This document shows positions 18,444-25,496 of a stretch of DNA of 64,000 bases, piece after piece. The DNA is from Actinomyces oricola (lineage in GTDB: Bacteria > Actinomycetota > Actinomycetes > Actinomycetales > Actinomycetaceae). Below the pieces are notes generated by a model, which saw nothing but the letters and a program-made list of their open reading frames with translations, had not been told where the DNA came from and made no database searches. Where the stretch lies: assembly GCF_004104015.1 (NCBI RefSeq), contig NZ_RYFV01000001.1, positions 62,001-126,000 of the forward strand, written 5' to 3'. Numbering within the stretch: the first letter of the stretch is position 1; each line of letters starts with the position of its first letter. A program made the position numbers and the translations under genes.

Positions 18444-19040
18444 ATGACCGCCATGACACCGATGGACACCACCGCGTCGGGCAGCGCCGCCGCGCTCGCC
18501 ACGGCGGTCACCCGCGCCGGCTACTACCCGGAGCTCGTCTTGAGCTCCCTGGAACTGGCCCTGGGGGGCGAGGAGGTTCGCACCGACCTGGTCCAGGCCG
18601 AGACCACCTTTGACGAGGCGGTCCACCGCCACCTCACGGTGCTGGCCCTGACGGACACCCGCTTCATTATTGTCCACGTCGATGATGTTGCCCGCGAGGA
18701 CGGCCGCCCCGGCGCCGTGGCCACCAGTGAGGCCGTGCCCATGAGCACCATCCGCTCGGTGGCCCTCACGCGCGGCGTCAGCGAGCCGGCCGCCGACGGC
18801 GGAGTCCTGTCCGAGATGACCATTGCGGTGTCCTGGGGGGCGGTGCGCCGCATTGAGCTGGAGCCGGCCAGCTGCCCGGACCCCGCCTGTCAAGCCGACC
18901 ACGGCCTGACGGGCCTGTCCGTGCCCGACGACGTCGTGGTGCGGGTGTCCGCCGGCGTGGAGGGCGATGAGGCCCTGGCGCGCGCCGAGGACTTCGCCCG
19001 CGCCCTGTCGGCGGCCACCTCCCAGGCGGCCGCCCGATGA
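18444..19040 (+). CDS. DUF5998 family protein
   Basis: About 198 residues, no signal peptide or membrane helix. The pattern ALTDTRFIIVHVDDV plus a central beta-rich segment fits the actinobacterial family found between a topoisomerase A gene and a phosphodiesterase gene. Two Cys sit in SCPDPACQADH. Three nearby ATG codons (18444, 18453, 18462) could start it; the first is used here. The stop overlaps the phosphodiesterase start (ATGA). Function unknown. Confidence 0.7.
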   Translation: MTAMTPMDTTASGSAAALATAVTRAGYYPELVLSSLELALGGEEVRTDLVQAETTFDEAVHRHLTVLALTDTRFIIVHVDDVAREDGRPGAVATSEAVPMSTIRSVALTRGVSEPAADGGVLSEMTIAVSWGAVRRIELEPASCPDPACQADHGLTGLSVPDDVVVRVSAGVEGDEALARAEDFARALSAATSQAAAR

Positions 19041-20311
19041 CCGCCGCGGGCGCCCCCGCCCCCCTGCCGCACCTGCGTCAGGTCCTGGGGGCGGCGGCCC
19101 GTGGTGCCGGCTTGACTCTCGCCCCGGTCCGGGCCCCCGGGGTGCTCTCCGACGCCGAGGCGCACCGGGCGGCCACCTCCTGGGGGCTGCTGGAGGCCGA
19201 CGGCTCCGGGGCGAGGGGCACCGTCGTCGTCCTCGTCGACGGCCTGGGCCTGGAGCAATTGCAGCAGCGGTGCGGCCACGCCCCCACCTTGCGATCCTGG
19301 TACGCGGCGGCCCAATCCGGGCCGGTAGGTCCCCGGGCCACCACCTGCTGCCCCTCAACCACCGCCGCTGCCTTGACGACCCTGGGCACCAGCGCCCTGC
19401 CGGGGGCCACCGGCATGGTCGGCTACGCCGTCCTCAACCCGCGCCTGGACCGGAACCTGCCGGCGGGCACCATCCCGCACCACGAGCAGAACCTGTGCCT
19501 CATCACCTGGGAGGGGCAGGCCCCCAGCCCCCGGGCCTGGCAGGACGTGCCCACCATCTTCGAGCGCCTTGAACGCCCTGAGGGGCCCGGCGGCCCCTCT
19601 CGCGGCTCCGTGCCCCTGGCCGTGAGCATTGGCCCCGCCCGCTTCGCCGGCTCGGGGCTCACCGAGGCCGGGCTCAGGGGGGCGAAGCACCTGGGCGCCA
19701 ATGCCATGGAGAGCCGCCCCGCCCTGGCGGCGCACGCCCTGAGACAGGGCGTGCCCCTGGTCTACCTCTATGTCGGCGAGCTCGACCACACGGGGCATTC
19801 CCACGGCTGGCGCTCCGCGCAGTGGCTGACCCAACTCGAGCGCCTCGACGCGGCCATGGCCGAACTCATGCGCCGGGTGCCGCGGGGCACCCGCATTATC
19901 CTGACCGCCGACCACGGCATGGTGGACACTGATCGCTCCCACCGCATTGACGTGAGCTCGGACCCGGTTCTGGCCCGGGACGTCGTGGCCGTGGCCGGGG
20001 AGCCGCGTTTGACCCAGCTCTATGTGCCCGGGTCGGACGCGGACCTGGCCGCCGAGGTGGCCCGGCGCTGGCGCGAGCACCTGGGGCCACGAGCGCTGTG
20101 GGTCGGCACGCAGCAGGAGGCGGACGCGCACCTGGGCCCACTGGGGGAGCGCGCCCAGAGCGTGCTCGGTGACGTGCTGGTGGCCATGAACGACACCTGG
20201 GTGGTGGTCGATCCGCGCGTCCACACCGAGGCGGCCATCGCCATGCCCGGTGTCCACGGGTCCCTGACGCCGGCGGAGATGCGCATCCCCCTGCTCATCA
20301 CCCGCACCTGA
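19037..20311 (+). CDS. Alkaline phosphatase superfamily protein (nucleotide pyrophosphatase/phosphodiesterase type)
   Basis: A 424-residue metal-dependent hydrolase. Metal ligand and nucleophile motifs are visible: VVVLVDGLGLEQL (Asp), PSTTAAALTTLGTSALPG (Thr nucleophile), ELDHTGHSHGW (Asp/His) and ILTADHGMVD (Asp/His). No signal peptide, so it probably acts in the cytoplasm. Natural substrate unknown. It is coupled to DUF5998 and ends 37 nt before the convergent sepH with a hairpin between them. Confidence 0.88.
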   Translation: MTAAGAPAPLPHLRQVLGAAARGAGLTLAPVRAPGVLSDAEAHRAATSWGLLEADGSGARGTVVVLVDGLGLEQLQQRCGHAPTLRSWYAAAQSGPVGPRATTCCPSTTAAALTTLGTSALPGATGMVGYAVLNPRLDRNLPAGTIPHHEQNLCLITWEGQAPSPRAWQDVPTIFERLERPEGPGGPSRGSVPLAVSIGPARFAGSGLTEAGLRGAKHLGANAMESRPALAAHALRQGVPLVYLYVGELDHTGHSHGWRSAQWLTQLERLDAAMAELMRRVPRGTRIILTADHGMVDTDRSHRIDVSSDPVLARDVVAVAGEPRLTQLYVPGSDADLAAEVARRWREHLGPRALWVGTQQEADAHLGPLGERAQSVLGDVLVAMNDTWVVVDPRVHTEAAIAMPGVHGSLTPAEMRIPLLITRT

Positions 20312-20317
20312 GCCGCA

Positions 20318-20345
20318 GGGCCCCGGCCCCGGCTGGCCGGGGCCC
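20318..20345. terminator. Bidirectional hairpin between phosphodiesterase gene and sepH
   Basis: A perfect 11-bp stem (GGGCCCCGGCC with GGCCGGGGCCC) around a 6-nt loop fills the space between two convergent genes. There is no U-tract. Confidence 0.65.
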
Positions 20346-20348
20346 GGG

Positions 20349-21458
20349 CTACTCGGGCCTGGCGCCGAAGACGATCTCGTCCCAGGAGGGCACCGAGCGG
20401 CGGGGGCGCCGCTTGGGCCGGTGCGCCGCGACCGGCGGCATCTGCGGTAGTGCCTTTTGTATGCCGGTGTCCTCGACTCGCGCCGTCGGCGAGGTAATGG
20501 CCTCGTGGGCGCTGGCCTGGCTGGCGGCGTCCGCGCCGCTCGGTGAGGAGGCGCTCGGCGAGGAGGCCCCCAGGCGCGCCCCGGCGGGATGGCTGTTGGC
20601 GAGGGCCCGACGGCGCTCGGACATGGAGACGACTTTGGCCTCTCCCAGAACCGGGGTGCTCAGCTCCTCGACTTCGGGGGACTCAACCTCTTGACGCTGC
20701 CCGCGGCTGGAGGCCAGGTCCGCCAGCAGCGCCTCGGTGGAGTTCTGGGCCTCCGGCAGGGAGGCCGGGTCGGGGAGCGCCGGCTCGGAGGGGGCGGGCT
20801 CGGGGTCCTTGTCCCCGGCGTCCTCGGCGTTGCGGGCGGAGGCGCCCGTGGCCTGGGAGTCCTGATCGAAGATGGCGGGCTTGCGCCCGCCGGCGGCGGC
20901 CTCGGTCAGCCAGCGGGCCTCATCGTCCAAGGCGGTGATGGAGCGCGCCTGGACGTCAAGCACCCAGCGGGCCTGCTTCTCCTCGGCGCCTTGGACGAAG
21001 GTCAGCGTCACCTGCCAGGGCTCACGGCCCTCACGCAAGGCGTCCCACTCCAAGCTGGCCGGGTCCACGCCGCGGGTGGCCAGCCGATCAATGACGAGCT
21101 CGCCGAGCACCGGGGAGTCCTTCTCCCAGCCCACGCGGTGAGCCTGCGCCTGCTCCACCGCCCAGCGGCGCTCAGCCAGGACGGGGCCCTCGAAACGCCG
21201 CACGTGGGCGATGTCCAGGCCGGTGGAGGACGCCACCTCGGCGGCCGAGGCGCCGGCGCGCATGAGGGCCTGGAGGTCGCGCGGGCGCAACTGGGGGCTC
21301 GGGGCGGGGGAGTCGGCCGGCTGCGGTAGCGCCGCAGGGCGGTCGCGGCGGACAGCGGCGCGCAGGGCGTCATCGACGACGATGCTGTAGCGCTGCCCCC
21401 TAGCGTCCGTCATGACGACGACATCGCCATTGGCTCCCAACAGCTCAAGCTCGATCAT
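20349..21458 (-). CDS. sepH: Septation protein SepH (DUF3071)
   Basis: A 369-residue protein with an N-terminal DUF3071 domain (MIELELLGANGDVVVMTDARG), a helix-turn-helix (LRPRDLQALMRAGASAAEVASSTGL) and a long Ser/Ala/Glu-rich disordered tail ending in basic and WDEIVFG-type residues. Family knowledge: SepH binds FtsZ and promotes Z-ring assembly in Streptomyces and mycobacteria. The start at 21458 has a strong GAGGAGG 8 nt upstream; the in-frame ATG at 21503 would translate through this ribosome site and is less likely. Confidence 0.88.
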   Translation of the reverse strand: MIELELLGANGDVVVMTDARGQRYSIVVDDALRAAVRRDRPAALPQPADSPAPSPQLRPRDLQALMRAGASAAEVASSTGLDIAHVRRFEGPVLAERRWAVEQAQAHRVGWEKDSPVLGELVIDRLATRGVDPASLEWDALREGREPWQVTLTFVQGAEEKQARWVLDVQARSITALDDEARWLTEAAAGGRKPAIFDQDSQATGASARNAEDAGDKDPEPAPSEPALPDPASLPEAQNSTEALLADLASSRGQRQEVESPEVEELSTPVLGEAKVVSMSERRRALANSHPAGARLGASSPSASSPSGADAASQASAHEAITSPTARVEDTGIQKALPQMPPVAAHRPKRRPRRSVPSWDEIVFGARPE

Positions 21459-21878
21459 GGGGTCGGCCTCCTCGTGATCCTCGTACCCCTCCCAGATTGC
21501 CATTGCCGCGTCTCCAGGCGGGGAGGCTTGCCGGTGTGCCTTTCAGCATTCGGTGTTTGAGGCCCCACCGCGCCCGGCCAGTGCCCGCCTCCTCTATTCT
21601 CCTCCCCTGTATTGCGATTGTATTGCGACACCCGCCTCCCCTTATTGCGCCGGGCGGGCGTCGCAATAAGGGGAGGGGGAGGGGCGAGCGCCGGGGTGCG
21701 CCAGGCGGGCGACGGCACGCCCGGACACGGGCTTCAAGCTACTGAGCGGTGGTGCTATTGTGCGCGTGCCCTGCTCGGAGGGGCGAATGATTCGCGACGC
21801 CGAGCTCTGGTCTTCTGCGGCTCGCCGGCCGCCACCACGCTCCATGAGAGCTGTCGACGGAAGAGAGTGACGAGGTCT
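21459..21878. other. 420-bp divergent intergenic region between sepH and DUF4193
   Basis: No convincing gene is present. It holds the sepH ribosome site, an array of TATTGCG repeats with a 15-bp hairpin (21601-21676), a probable DUF4193 promoter (TTCAAG 21733-21738, 17 bp, TATTGT 21756-21761) and a 13-bp palindrome GCGAATGATTCGC (21783-21795) in the presumed 5' leader. Confidence 0.7.
21601..21676. repeat. TATTGCG repeat array with a 15-bp perfect inverted repeat
   Basis: CCTCCCCTGTATTGCG (21601-21616), TGTATTGCG (21620-21627) and CCTCCCCTTATTGCG (21635-21649) are direct copies. The third is mirrored perfectly at 21662-21676 (CGCAATAAGGGGAGG), leaving a 12-nt loop. Such an arrangement suits a regulator-binding array or a structured element. 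It is AT-richer than its surroundings. Confidence 0.75.
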
Positions 21879-22184
21879 ATGGCCACTGACTACGACGCCC
21901 CGCGTAAGAACGATGACGAGCCTGAGGCCGATTCCATCGAGGAGCTCACCGCTCGCCAGAAGGACCAGTCCTCCGAGGCCATTGAGGAGGATGAGAACGA
22001 GGTCGCCGAGGGCTTCGAGCTCCCCGGGGCGGACTTGTCCCGGGAGGAGCTGAGCGTCCATGTCGTCCCCCAGTTGGAGGATGAGTTCACCTGCTCGGAG
22101 TGCTTCCTGGTTCACCACCGCAGTCAGCTCGCCTATGTTGACGACGCCACCGGCCTGCCGGTGTGCACCGACTGCGCCGGCTAA
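21879..22184 (+). CDS. DUF4193 family protein
   Basis: A 101-residue acidic protein with a C-terminal zinc-ribbon-like pair of knuckles, CSEC and CTDC, about 23 residues apart (FTCSECFLVHHRSQLA ... GLPVCTDCAG). The first half is Glu/Asp-rich and probably unstructured. This actinobacterial family lies between sepH and DUF3710 in many genomes; function unknown. The ATG at 21879 follows an AGAGAG/GAGG stretch and gives the usual family length. In other genomes DUF3093 and dut follow here, but they are absent. Confidence 0.85.
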   Translation: MATDYDAPRKNDDEPEADSIEELTARQKDQSSEAIEEDENEVAEGFELPGADLSREELSVHVVPQLEDEFTCSECFLVHHRSQLAYVDDATGLPVCTDCAG

Positions 22185-22283
22185 TGCGCCCCGGGGCGCG
22201 GCGCCTGGGGCGCCCGCCCCATGGCGCCCCACCAAGCCCGGGCCGGACGCATGAGCTTCGCCACTGAAAGTTAGGGACCCCTC

Positions 22284-22979
22284 ATGGGATTGTTCTCCCG
22301 CCGCAAGACCAACACCGACGACTCGGATACCGCCAGGACCACCGGGGCGGACCACGACGCACCCGAACGCTCCGGCCCCTGGGATGCGGGCGATCTGCCT
22401 GCTGCCGCAGCGTCACGATCCCGCCTCGACTTGGGGTCCTTGCAGGTTCCGGCCGTCAACGGCATGCAGGTGCGCCTGGAGACGGATAAGGCCAATGGTG
22501 TGGCCGGATCAGTGGTCCTCGTCCTGGCCGGGTCCTCCCTGGAGCTGCGCGCTTTCGCCGCCCCGCGCACCTTCGGCATCTGGGACGAGTTGCGTTCAGA
22601 TATTCTCGACGAGCTCAGTCGCGGCCGGGCGCGCACCCAGGAGATCACCGGGGACCACGGCATTGAGATCCTCGCCCAGATCCCGGTGCGTGCGGCCGGC
22701 GGCCAGGCGGGCGTGGTCGATGTCCGCTTTATCGGCGTGGACGGGCCCCGCTGGTTCCTGCGCGGCGTACTCCAAGGGCGCGCCGCCACCGATGAGAAGG
22801 CCGCCGCCGCACTGCGGGAGGTCTTCAACGACGTTGTGGTCGTGCGAGACTCCCAGGCCCGCCCCCCGCGTGAGATTCTGCCGCTTCACGCCCCGGGCCA
22901 GAGTGCCGGCCCCGAGGTCGAGGACCTTCCCGGCCTGGACCCCCTGGCGCCCGGACCCACCATTGCCGAGGTGCGATGA
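22284..22979 (+). CDS. DUF3710 family protein
   Basis: A 231-residue soluble protein beginning MGLFSRRK, with the family core (VPAVNGMQVRLETDK, FGIWDELRSDIL, FIGVDGPRWFLRGVLQGRAA). The function of DUF3710 is unknown. Its stop overlaps the OB-fold gene as ATGA, and that gene in turn overlaps DUF3159, so the three are coupled. Confidence 0.88.
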   Translation: MGLFSRRKTNTDDSDTARTTGADHDAPERSGPWDAGDLPAAAASRSRLDLGSLQVPAVNGMQVRLETDKANGVAGSVVLVLAGSSLELRAFAAPRTFGIWDELRSDILDELSRGRARTQEITGDHGIEILAQIPVRAAGGQAGVVDVRFIGVDGPRWFLRGVLQGRAATDEKAAAALREVFNDVVVVRDSQARPPREILPLHAPGQSAGPEVEDLPGLDPLAPGPTIAEVR

Positions 22980-23350
22980 GCCTGGGCCCCCGCCTCCGCG
23001 AGCTGTGGAGCAGTCTGAGGCGCAGCCGCGAGGATCTTGACGCTGACGACGAGGCCCGCTCGGCTCTTGAGCGCGGGACCGTGCCCATTAGCGCGCTGGT
23101 GCCCCGCCGGCGCGCACAGGTCTCGGGCGTGCTGCGCGCCATCACCTACCGGCCGGCCGCGGACAAGCCCATGCTGGTCGGTCAGCTCTTCGATGGCACT
23201 GGCTCGGTGGACCTGGTGTGGGTCGGGCGCCGTTCAATCGCCGGCATCCACCCCGGCACCCACCTCAAGGCTGAAGGGATGGTGGCCGCCGGGCGCTCCC
23301 GCCCCACCATCTACAACCCCTCCTACGAGCTTCTAGGACCTGGCGCATGA
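22976..23350 (+). CDS. OB-fold nucleic-acid-binding domain protein
   Basis: A 124-residue protein with a RecG/tRNA-anticodon-type OB fold: VSGVLRAITYRPAADKPMLVGQLFDGTGSVDLVWVGRRSIAGI. Counterparts occur in this same position across Actinobacteria next to DUF3710 and trk genes. Single-stranded nucleic acid binding is expected from the fold, but no role is established. Overlaps both neighbours by 4 nt. Confidence 0.82.
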   Translation: MSLGPRLRELWSSLRRSREDLDADDEARSALERGTVPISALVPRRRAQVSGVLRAITYRPAADKPMLVGQLFDGTGSVDLVWVGRRSIAGIHPGTHLKAEGMVAAGRSRPTIYNPSYELLGPGA

Positions 23351-24069
23351 GACGAACGACATCGACCAATGGGCTGGGAGCCATTGGCGCCGAGCACTAC
23401 GACGCCGCCGCGGCTGTGGGCGGATGGCGGGGCGTACTGGAGTCGGCCGCCCCGACCGTCGTCTTCGTGGTGATTATGGCGTTGCGCCCCACGGCCCTGG
23501 TTCCCGCTCTGGTGGCCTCCCTGGCCATGAGCGCCCTGGCGCTGGTGCTGCGGCTCCTTCAGCGCGAGGGCGCCACACAGGCCCTGGGAGGGGCGGTGCT
23601 GGTGGTGGTCTCAGCGGCCTGGGCGTGGCGCAGCGGCGAGGCCGCCAACTTCTACGCCACCGGACTGGCCATTAACGCCCTCTGGCTGACCGCCACCGCC
23701 GGGTCGGTACTCGTGGGCTGGCCCCTGGTGGGGGTGCTCATGGGCCTGTGGCGCGCCGCCGGGGCCGCCCCGGCCCGGAGCCCTGAGCGCGCCGACAGCC
23801 CTGACCCCGCCCCGGGCACTGCGACGAACTCGCCGTGGTCGTGGCGCCGCGACCCCGACCAGCGCCCGGTGCGCCGCCGTTACCAGCTGGCCACCGTCGT
23901 GCTGGCGGGGATGTTCGCCCTGCGACTGGCGGTCGAGGCCCCTCTCTACCTGGCGCAGGCCACTGGCCCCCTGGGATTCGCCCGCCTGGTACTGGGCCTG
24001 CCCTTATTCGCCTTGACCCTGTGGTTCGTGTGGCTCCTGGTCAGCCCGCGGTCGGCGGCGCGGCACTGA
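23347..24069 (+). CDS. DUF3159 family membrane protein
   Basis: A 240-residue protein with about six predicted membrane helices, starting with the family region SAAPTVVFVVIMALRPTALVPALVASL. A Pro/Ala/Ser-rich hydrophilic loop (about residues 135-170) sits in the middle. No known activity. The 3' end overlaps the convergent TrkA gene by 29 nt. Confidence 0.82.
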   Translation: MRRTTSTNGLGAIGAEHYDAAAAVGGWRGVLESAAPTVVFVVIMALRPTALVPALVASLAMSALALVLRLLQREGATQALGGAVLVVVSAAWAWRSGEAANFYATGLAINALWLTATAGSVLVGWPLVGVLMGLWRAAGAAPARSPERADSPDPAPGTATNSPWSWRRDPDQRPVRRRYQLATVVLAGMFALRLAVEAPLYLAQATGPLGFARLVLGLPLFALTLWFVWLLVSPRSAARH

Positions 24070-24769
24070 CCGCTCCACCGGCCGCGGGGGCGGCCTCTTG
24101 AGCGGCGCCGGAGAAGATCACGGGCAGCTCAGCCAGGGCCGACTCGCCCTCAGGGGCGGTGAGGAAGACCAATTCGTCGCCGCGCTCAAAACGCTCGTCG
24201 CGGTCGGGGCTAATAGGCCGGTAGTCGCGCAGGATGGCCGCGAGCACCGTGTGCGGGGGCAGCGCCACATCCGTCACCAGGAGGCCAATGACGGGGGAGT
24301 CCTCGGGCAGGGTCAGGGCGTGCATAAAGGCACCGGACTGGTGGAAGGTGAAAACCTGCACCAGGGCGCCGACGGAGACCGCCTCCTCGACCAGGGAGGT
24401 CATAATGCGCGGGGTGGACACGGCCACATCCACCCCCCAGGTGTCGTCGAAAAGCCACTCGTTCTTCGGGTTATTGACCCGGGCCACCGTGCGGGGCACC
24501 GCGTACTCGGTCCTGGCCAGCAAGGAGACCACGAGATTGACCTTGTCATCCCCCGTGGCGGCCACCACCACATCACAGTCCCCGGCGCCGGCGTTGGCCA
24601 GGGCGTCGGCCTCGCAGGCGTCGGCCAGCTGCCAGTCGGCCTCGGGGACCGAAGCGATGCGCATGGCTTCGGGGGAGCGGTCCACCAGGGTGACCTCATG
24701 GCCGTGGCTAATGAGCTCGCCCGCGATCGAGCGCCCCACGGTCCCGGCTCCGGCAATGACAATCCTCAT
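24041..24769 (-). CDS. TrkA family potassium uptake regulator (RCK), first copy
   Basis: A 242-residue cytoplasmic NAD-binding RCK protein: Rossmann motif GAGTVGRSIA, the acidic LVDRS end of beta-2, then a TrkA-C domain (about residues 145-220) and an Ala/Pro tail. RCK proteins gate K+ transporters in response to nucleotides. It is the second gene of a two-gene minus-strand unit, starting 3 nt after the stop of the other TrkA copy. Confidence 0.9.
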   Translation of the reverse strand: MRIVIAGAGTVGRSIAGELISHGHEVTLVDRSPEAMRIASVPEADWQLADACEADALANAGAGDCDVVVAATGDDKVNLVVSLLARTEYAVPRTVARVNNPKNEWLFDDTWGVDVAVSTPRIMTSLVEEAVSVGALVQVFTFHQSGAFMHALTLPEDSPVIGLLVTDVALPPHTVLAAILRDYRPISPDRDERFERGDELVFLTAPEGESALAELPVIFSGAAQEAAPAAGGAVSAAPPTAG

Positions 24770-24772
24770 CTT

Positions 24773-25438
24773 TCAGACCTCCTGGGCCGGTGGGCGGGAC
24801 AGGGCCCGCTGGACCGCGCGGATCCTCTCATTGCGCACCGCCAGGTGCAGGCGGTCGAGCTCCTGAACACTGGTGACGGCGGTGGGCACCACGGCCTCCT
24901 GACCCCTGGAGATCCAGGCGACCCGCACCCCCAGGCGCTCCTCCAGGGCCGCCACGCTCATGCCCACCCAGGCGGTGGAGACGTCGGGCTGGACCAGGCT
25001 GAGCGTGCCCGAGGGATCCTCCATCTCGCGGGCCACGCCCCCCGGCAGGATGCGGCGCATCATTTGCTCGGCGGTCTGGCGCACCGTGGCCACGGTGGGA
25101 ATGCCGAGCCGCTCATAGACGTCCGCCCGGCGGGCGTCGTAAATGCGGGCCACGACGTGCTCGACGCCAAAGCTCTCGCGCGCCACCCGGGCCGCCACAA
25201 TGTTGGAGTTGTCTCCGCTGGAGACCGCCGCGAAGGCGTAGGCCTCGTCAATGCCGGCCTGCTCCAGGGCGTCGCGGTCGAAACCGATTCCCTTGACCTT
25301 GCGGCCGTTGAAGTCGGGCGGTAGACGGCGGAAGGCGTCTGAGGACATGTCAATAATGGCCACCGAGTGGCCCGTGTGATCGAGCTGGGTGGCCATGGAG
25401 GCGCCCACGCGACCACAGCCCATGATGACGAAATGCAC
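24773..25438 (-). CDS. TrkA family potassium uptake regulator (RCK), second copy
   Basis: A 221-residue RCK protein with Rossmann motif GCGRVGASMA and AIIDMS, followed by a TrkA-C domain. GTG start at 25438 with AGGAG about 12 nt upstream. It is divergent from the KimA-like carrier, with only 58 bp between. This matches the ceoB/ceoC (trkA) arrangement of mycobacteria. Paired TrkA proteins often form a hetero-oligomeric ring on one transporter. Confidence 0.9.
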   Translation of the reverse strand: MHFVIMGCGRVGASMATQLDHTGHSVAIIDMSSDAFRRLPPDFNGRKVKGIGFDRDALEQAGIDEAYAFAAVSSGDNSNIVAARVARESFGVEHVVARIYDARRADVYERLGIPTVATVRQTAEQMMRRILPGGVAREMEDPSGTLSLVQPDVSTAWVGMSVAALEERLGVRVAWISRGQEAVVPTAVTSVQELDRLHLAVRNERIRAVQRALSRPPAQEV

Positions 25439-25459
25439 GAGGGAACGGTACTCCTGTCC

Positions 25460-25488
25460 TTGGACCTGAGGGAACGCAGACGTAGCAT
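25460..25488 (+). promoter_or_regulatory. Promoter of the KimA-like gene, predicted leaderless
   Basis: TTGGAC (25460-25465) and TAGCAT (25483-25488) with a 17-bp spacer. The GTG start at 25497 is 8 nt after the -10, and no ribosome site exists, so a leaderless transcript is predicted. Confidence 0.65.
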
Positions 25489-25496
25489 TTTACTTT

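Noticed and set aside
21612-21878. Upstream extension of the DUF4193 reading frame
   Set aside because: It runs through the repeat array and hairpin and gives sequence unlike the family; the ATG at 21879 fits family length.
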